This document shows, piece after piece, positions 57,893 to 64,000 of a DNA stretch of 64,000 nt. Both the position numbers and the translations under genes were made by a program. A model generated the notes under the pieces. That model was given only the letters and a program-made list of their open reading frames with translations. It was not told the origin of the DNA and ran no database searches. Numbering within the stretch: position 1 is the first letter of the stretch; each line of letters starts with the position of its first letter. Origin of the DNA: Lathyrus oleraceus (lineage: Eukaryota > Streptophyta > Magnoliopsida > Fabales > Fabaceae); NCBI RefSeq assembly GCF_024323335.1, contig NC_066579.1:237077475-237141474 (forward strand). The letters run 5' to 3'.

Positions 57893-59792
57893 TGTAAGAC
57901 CCTAATTTTGACCCTAAGATCCCTCATGGGATCATAACATTGCATTTGCATCTTGCCTCAAGGATCATAGCATCTTGGCTCCTTTACCTTTGGGGTGGGA
58001 TCCCTTGAGAGTTGGTTTGAGATCACCAAGCATGCTTGAATTGTATATTATTTCTTTTCTCATCTTATTTACTAACCAAAAGCACAAAAATATGTCACTA
58101 ACATCTTTTGTTTGTAGCTTGAGCAATCATAAGATCCAAAGCTTCTAGGGGATCCTATGTGCATTGATAGGGCCAATTGAAGATGAAAGCAAGCATGGCA
58201 ATGGTTCCCAAAACTCTCATCCATCAAATATGACTCCCAAGTATCTTAATTCATCATTTTGATCAAAGCAAACCAGAGGGTTTGAGGCTTGTTTCCCAAG
58301 GAAACCCTAATTCATCTGTTCATCAACTGTGCCTTGCTCGTGAAGCAACCTCAACCCATGATCAAATGCAATCAATGGAAGTTATTTCATTCATCATTTC
58401 ATGCATATTTGAACTTATTTGAGTGTCCTCAATCATCAATTCATCAAGAGATGAGGTTTGGACTTGAGAAGTTGATCAGTCAATTCATCTAACTATTTTG
58501 AAATTCACTGAGACCTAACTTTTTATGTGTTTGTTAAATGGAGATGACCCCAAGATAAAAAATGTTCTTAAGAACCATATGAACAACTTTCATGTTCATC
58601 AAAAATTGATTTGAAGTTTGGAAGGTCATCATCCATTTCAAGACATTATAGGTCATTTTGACTGAAACCCTAATTTTGGGTCAACTTCCCAAGGACATAA
58701 CTCATTCATTTTTCATGATTTTAAGGTGGGATATAATGAATTGGAAAGCTTAAGATGTCTACTTTAAATGTTATGTTGAGAAAATTTCAAAATTCTAAAA
58801 TAAATACATGTGATAATGCAAAACATTATAGGTCACTTTGGACCAAAAGCATTGAAATGTGAAAAAGTCCAACTTCAAGTGCCCATAACTTCTTCATCAA
58901 AAATCCAAATGATGTAAAATTTAAGTCCAAATTTATTTCCTTGAAAAGCTTTACAACTTTAATGTTGAAGAGTTTGTCATTTTGAGCTTGCATCATTGAA
59001 ACAGAAGGGCTTGAACTTTGGCCAATTTTGAAATTCTCACATGTACATGTTTTGCACCATACACTTCATGACCACTTTTCATCAATTTCCAAGGCTCAAA
59101 TGAAGTTGTGATCAACATAAAAAATGATCCTCATGCAAGAAGCTTTCCAACCATTACTCATAAGGTTGTGCTTCAAGTATGGACATGGCATTTTCGAAGG
59201 CATGAACGTATTGGTACAATTTTGGAAAATCAATTAATTTGCATTGCATGAGCTAAGCCTGTACCATTTGCACGTCCAATTTGCATCTATTATTGTTCAG
59301 CTGCCAAATCCAAGTAGAATTGGGCCCTCCATGTGCCTGTATAGGCCCATGCATGGAGGCCTTTTCCGTCCATGCAATGAGTTGTTCATGCATATCAGCT
59401 TGCTTTGGCTATAAATACATTGCTCATGCCTCTCATTTCAGCAACCTAAAGGCGCCCCAAATGCTACACAACTGATCCTTCAACCTCACTCAAAAGGAAC
59501 TCACCATTTTCATTCTCAATTTTCAGATCTGAATTTTAATTTCTTTAGTTGATTTTCAGATCTAAAAGTTCCTAAACCTTGCTACCTCATTCCATAGAAC
59601 AAACTGCAAGCATTAACACCAAGAGATTGTGCCTTTAAACCCTGCAAATCAGAGGTTCACTTCAATTTTTATTTTCTTCGAATCAACCAATATATTGCTT
59701 GTTTCTTGCTGTTGTTGTGTGATATGAAGTCCTCTGCATAGAGGCAATTGTTTTGAGCTTCGAATTTTCAAAATCTAGCAAGTTCAGTTGAA
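57893..59792 (+). repeat. Element E 3' LTR, truncated
   Basis: Starts TGTAAGACCC and follows the 5' LTR 26259-28159 closely, including the paired ATTATAGGTCA motifs (58644 and 58824) and the TATA box at 59410-59417. Homology stops sharply after AGTTCAGTTGAA at 59792. The remaining 2.96 kb of LTR is missing. Confidence 0.92.
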
Positions 59793-60173
59793 TCAGCGAA
59801 TCCTGTAGTCAGAGTCTTTATTTAGCGATATTTGTCTTCAGAGGATGCTTGTATCTGACTTCATCAGAGTTCCTCTTTATTTGACTTCTTCAGAGCGTAC
59901 GTCTTTAGAGTCTAGATTCATTCTTCTCATTCAGAGTTTCTGACTTCTTTAGTTTTGCTAGCGTCTGTGTTGGATCAGAGTTAGAGCCTTCTGGTTACGT
60001 ATCTTCTGAGTAGTATCTTAGTGCTTGATTATGTATCTGATGATTGTCTATCTGATTGTTTTGATCAGAGTCCTGCGCACCTAGAAAAATTCCATTAGGG
60101 TACCATTTTTGTTTCATCCTTTCTTATCATCAAAATCTTAGAGATACATTGTAGAACTAAATTTGTTCTTACA
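59793..60173 (+). mobile_element. 3' end of a probable Ty1/copia (Maximus/SIRE-like) LTR
   Basis: The sequence is rich in TTCAGAGT/ATCAGAGT words and ends ACATTGTAGAACTAAATTTG...TTCTTACA, a form I associate with legume Maximus/SIRE-type LTR ends. It is unlike any Ogre part here. No internal copia domain or second LTR is present, so it is the right part of a solo or broken LTR. Family assignment is from memory of the end sequence and needs a search. Confidence 0.5.
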
Positions 60174-60450
60174 ATTGACTGCCATGTGTCATGGTTAGTT
60201 ATATCAGCAGAGAATGAAGAAAGCTTTCAGTAAGAAGGTCAATCCTCGTGTGTTCAGAGAAGGTGACCTCGTGATCAAGAAGATTCTATCTTTCAAACCT
60301 GATGATAGGGGAAAATGGACTCCTAATTATGAAGGCCTATATGTTGTCAAGAGAGTCTTTTCAGGTGGTGCATTGATTCTTATAACTATGGATGGTGAGG
60401 AGTTCACTCGTCCTGTGAAAACTGATGCAGTCAATAAATACTTCTACTAA
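60174..60450 (+). pseudogene. int: Ogre integrase C-terminal domain (probably element D)
   Basis: Opens at LTAMCHG, has TAG at 60196-60198 (Gln in E), then LYQQRMKKAFSKKVNPRVFREGDLVIKK, RGKWTPNYEGLYVVKRVF and a stop after NKYFY. Upstream integrase is absent. As it is followed by a D-type LTR it is best taken as the end of D. Confidence 0.75.
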
Positions 60451-60469
60451 AAAAGAAAAGAACATCTCA

Positions 60470-60617
60470 CTAAGTTGAAAAGCTGAAAGGGCGGCTTAGG
60501 CAAAAATGAATGTCTCGGTGGATTGAAAACCCGAAAGGGAGATTCAGGAAAAAGTTAGAGACATAATACAAAAAGTTCATCCTGGTAGATTGAGTACACC
60601 GCCTTGGGGCAATCTAC
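60470..60617 (+). other. Post-pol hairpin array (element D end, three stems)
   Basis: Unit 1: CTAAGT 60470-60475 with GCTTAG 60494-60499 (last pair T-G). Unit 2: TGGAT 60519-60523 with ATTCA 60542-60546, inner CCC-GAAA-GGG. Unit 3: GTAGATTG 60585-60592 with CAATCTAC 60610-60617. Against E, unit 3 has its outer C-G pair replaced by G-C, and the wobble in unit 2 has moved one pair. Confidence 0.78.
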
Positions 60618-60639
60618 ACAAAAATTAGGGATTATGGAA

Positions 60640-62280
60640 AGTAACTGCATCCAGCTGGTCCTGATCTTTGAAGCAATTTTGAGCAGTCATTTGGTTCCGA
60701 TTCATCATTCTCAACCGAAGACAAGAGCACAATGGATTTCCACCGAAGCATTATATTCAATGTATCCCTTTTCCATTTATATTACCATTTTCAAACTTTG
60801 TAAAGATCCATGGAGTCTCACCATTTGCGGACTACCATTATATTAAATAAAGTTGATCTTTTATCCAATTATTTTGTACTCTTATTTGTTTTTGTTTAAT
60901 GAAATTGAATTTTTAGGATGATAATTTTGAAAAAAATAAATCAATGAATAATCATTTTTCTTAAAATAATAAAACACTTACTTTAAGAATAATCGATTTC
61001 AAAAAGGAACATCAACAACAATATCAGGGATGGTAAGTCTTGATGTGTGAGGCATTATTGGTCTTCCCCGAGCAGTTGGTTTGGTAACTCTGTCCTCCCC
61101 AACAGTTCATCGTTCATCCCAAACATGGTTGATAAGTTACTCCCCAAGCAATCTATCATCCCTAGTTGAGCTGATCATTTGTTCCTTTGTAATTCATCTT
61201 TCCTCAGCTGAGACGTTCATGTTTTTGCATTCCCCAGTTTGTGACTTAATGAATGAACCCGAGATATCTTGTAACCTTTATTTGGTCTCCAGATTCCCAA
61301 TGCATTTATTTGTGTTGCGTAGCAGTGACGATTTCTCCCCTGCTTGAGTCTTGATCCGGTTGTTTATTTTTGATGCCTTGGAATTGGTTTATTTCGCAAT
61401 CTCCAAGAAGAATCTGACGATTATTGAAGAAGTTTGGTGGTTTTTGACTTGATCTAGCAGATCACGGTATCCCTAGTAGAGCGTCTAGTTCTCCTCACTC
61501 AGATTTTTGTGACTGGAGACCCCAACAAACTTCCCTTTTTATGGTAGAAGCTCTTCTCTAATTCTCAACATGGCTTGGTTCTGAGAAGAATTGATTATGT
61601 CCCCTACAAGGTTGTCTCCTATTTGATATGGTGTTGATTTAAAATCCCCTGCAACGTTGACTTATTAAGATCCTCAACAGATCCCTCTTTATCCTCGACA
61701 TGTTTGGTTGATATTTTCAGCAATGCTTTCCTCCCCCTCGGAGTTTTCCATGTTTGGTTGGATGCATATTCTCCATGTCTTTCCCCAGCCAAATTTGTTT
61801 TATCTTGATCTAGATGATTTATTTTCATCCCTAGCAGTTTCTCTAGTGGTTGTTTCCATCTTATTGAGATTAGCATAGTGTTTGGTTGTGGTGATTCAAA
61901 TCTTCGTCATTTGTATCCTCTGTGTTGGTTTGTCAGCATAATCATAATCATATACATGCATATTCATGCATAAAACATAGCATCATATATTTCATTGTAA
62001 ATTTTTTATCGCATTGATTTTCCCCTGCTTTGGTAATATTATTTCGCCATGCAAAACTGGTGTGTCTTTCCTCCTTCAATTGTAGAGTGTCATCCCCTTA
62101 AGCAGAAAGAGTTATTCTTTCTCATTCCCCACTGAGTTATTTCCTCATGGATGATTATTATTTTAGTGTCCTCCCCAGTTCTTTACCTGGATGGAACCAC
62201 TCCCCTTGGGTTATATCCCCATTGGGTTGAGTCTTGTTTGACCGTTTCTTTCTAGTTCTTACCTAGATAGATCTTTTGGT
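60640..62280 (+). repeat. Element D 3' UTR, first part
   Basis: Non-coding, parallel to the E 3' UTR. TCCCCAG/TCCCCAACAG-like words recur every 40-80 bases from about 61060. No gene recognised. Confidence 0.6.
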
Positions 62281-63075
62281 CCCTGAGAGTTTATTATCCA
62301 ATAACTGGTAATATTCTTCTTGTTATTGAGTACTTTACCTGTGCCCAGTAACCGGTAAAAGGTAATTTACTTCTTTGTTTTTCTCCAGCGGATTCGTTCT
62401 CACGTTTCCCTAACAAGTCTATCCTTAATATGTTCATCCTAACTGATGGAGAATATTCTTCCTGTCTGGTTTTCTACCCAATAACCACGTAGTTGTAATT
62501 CCTATTTCCCCAGAAGAGTTCATCCTTGATATGTTCACTTTAATCAATGACGGTAGTCGTAACTCATATTTGCAGTCTTCTACCCAGTAATTGGTAGATA
62601 TAAATCCTATTCTCCCCTTTGAGTCTATCTTTGATATGTTCATCTTAAGAGATGACAAATATTCTCTCCCTTTGGTATTCTACCCAGTACCTGGTAGTTG
62701 TAATCCCTATTTATCCCCGACAGTCTATCCTTGATATGTTTACCCTAACCTGTAACGAATATTCTTCCTCATTCCCCTGGTAGTTGATCCTTGATATGTT
62801 CATCTTAACTGATGAAGGATATTAACCCTTTGAGTTTATCCTTGATATGTTCACTTTAATCAGTGATGAATACTCTCTTTGGTCTTCTTCCCAGTAGCAG
62901 GTAGTTCTAAATCCTATTTGATTTCTTTTCCCAGTAGGTCATTCTTACCCAGTAACCGGTAATGAATATGCCTAATTTTTCTCAGCGAGTCAACCTTGAT
63001 ATGTTTACCCTAACCGGTAACGCATGTCTCTCTGTTGGAGTATAATATCTTCTTACCCAGTAATCGGTAATAGAT
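62281..63075 (+). repeat. Variable-arm hairpin repeat array, D 3' UTR
   Basis: Centres like those in E with arms TTACCT/AGGTAA (62335, 62360), TCTACC/GGTAGA (62579, 62593), CTACC/GGTAG (62680, 62693), TTACC/GGTAA plus ATTC/GAAT (62941-62967), TTACC/GGTAA (63005, 63016) and TTACC/GGTAA (63053, 63066). A second repeated word, TTGATATGTTCATCTTAA, alternates with them. Confidence 0.7.
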
Positions 63076-63606
63076 GATATATCTCCTTTTACTCATGTGT
63101 TAAAGTTTTTCTTCCCTAGTTAAGTCTTGTTTCATATTTCTTAATGAAATCAAATCCCCTTTTGCATGAGTATTTCAGCTTTGTTATGATTTACGCATTT
63201 CTTCAGTAGGTATTTCTTGCTGTATTGGTGTTATTCCGATATATGCAAATTCTTTTTTTCCCCAGTCTGAGTCTTTCAACTGATTTATGTTCGTGGAAAA
63301 TCCTCTTGTGTCTCCCAGCAGTTTTCAAGTTGTAGCCTGGCCTACACACATCTTTTATCCCAGAGTCTTTGTTTACTCAGTGAGTTTTCCTTATGGAATG
63401 CATTATGCTCCTGTAAATTTTCAGTGTCTCCGGATTCTTTTCCTTTGTGGAAATATATCCCCCACAAAGATTATTTTAACATTCATTTCATATGCATCAT
63501 GAGGTCTCTTAGGGACCAATTTTTTTTCTTGATGTTGTTATTTAAGTCCATCCTACTGAGTTCATACAAAGATTTTAACCTTCACATCCTTGGGTAGAAG
63601 GTCCTT
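63076..63606 (+). other. Element D 3' UTR, last part
   Basis: Non-coding; shares the ATGCATCATGAGGTCTCTTA block with E. Confidence 0.55.
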
Positions 63607-63618
63607 AAATAGGAGCAG
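63607..63618 (+). other. Polypurine tract (element D end)
   Basis: AAATAGGAGCAG directly before the LTR start. One G is replaced by A relative to E. Confidence 0.8.
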
Positions 63619-63619
63619 T

Positions 63620-64000
63620 TGTAAGTCCCCAATTTTGACCCTACATTCCTCATGCTATCTCGTCATTTGGACTGGCTTTAGGATCACACCTTGGCATCCT
63701 CCTTACCCTTGGGTCATTGGGTTTTCATTGGGAGAGATCACCAAGCACTATTTTATTGTATCATACTTTATTTTCTTTTGTTTACTAATCAAAAAACAAA
63801 AAAATATGTCTATGTGTAGCTTTGTTTCTTTTGTAGGTAGTATGTGTGCCCACATGTGTCTCATCAAGCTCACAACTAGTGTTTGAGACCCTCAATGCAA
63901 AGAGATCAGTCAAGCAAGGGTTCACATTGGTTCTAAGCATCATATAGGCTTCCCCATGTTCTTTATTTGCCCATTTGATCAATAATTCATCAAGAGTTTG
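63620..64000 (+). repeat. D-type 3' LTR, start only
   Basis: Starts TGTAAGTCCCC and follows the D 5' LTR from 18134 with many substitutions and one small indel in 380 bp. Continues past the window end. Confidence 0.85.

Noticed and set aside
1..64000. Host protein-coding gene
   Set aside because: All frames with recognisable domains are retrotransposon Gag, protease, RT, RNase H, integrase or ORF1; the rest maps to LTRs, leaders or 3' UTRs.

Overview
The window is a block of nested Ty3/gypsy LTR retrotransposons from a plant nuclear genome. No host gene is visible. The Gag, Pol and ORF1 proteins, the Pol intron, the LTRs of about 5 kb, the tRNA-Arg-type primer-binding sites (TGGCGACTCTGCTGGGGA) and the second RNase H domain identify the Ogre branch of the Tat lineage. 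Such elements dominate the large genomes of legume tribe Fabeae (pea, vetch, faba bean, lentil relatives). The species cannot be fixed from sequence alone.

Layout. (A) 1-12096, minus strand: the 5' LTR (7149-12096), primer site, leader, a long intact gag ORF (4257-6020), a decayed pol lacking protease, an integrase C-terminus and the 3' UTR; the 3' LTR is outside the window. A is inserted in the gag of (F) 12097-18133, plus strand, which keeps decayed gag-pro, the intron and RT/RNase H/integrase. F is broken at 18134 by (D), plus strand: 5' LTR 18134-22905, primer site, ORF1 and the gag N-terminus. D is broken at 26259 by (E), plus strand, the most complete element: 5' LTR 26259-31116, ORF1, gag-pro, intron, pol, 3' UTR and a truncated 3' LTR (57893-59792). 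E's ORF1 is split by (B), minus strand, 32400-46146, a complete 13.7 kb non-autonomous element with both LTRs and an exact 5 bp target duplication (GTGCT). After E comes the 3' end of a probable Ty1/copia LTR (59793-60173). Then follows an Ogre integrase C-terminus with its 3' UTR (60174-63619) and the start of a D-type 3' LTR (63620-64000), best read as the far end of D after a large deletion. Insertion order is F, then D, then E, then B; A entered F separately.

Function and decay. Intact relatives make ORF1 (unknown role), Gag-Pro and, after removal of an intron of about 260 bp, Pol. Every pol here is broken by stops or frameshifts, so none is autonomous as it stands. Only A's gag is a long open frame.

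The most interesting structure is in non-coding retroelement RNA. Directly after the pol stop, each of the four 3' regions seen (A, B, D, E) has a short array of hairpins whose arm sequences change while pairing is kept, several with a GAAA loop and each usually followed by RGGCAAAA. Further down the E and D 3' UTRs is a second, larger array in which a near-constant loop (CCCAGTAACCGG-like) is closed by different complementary arms in each repeat. Each LTR end also holds a second copy of the primer-binding sequence 33-77 bp before the real site. These points were read by eye and need alignment and covariance tests.
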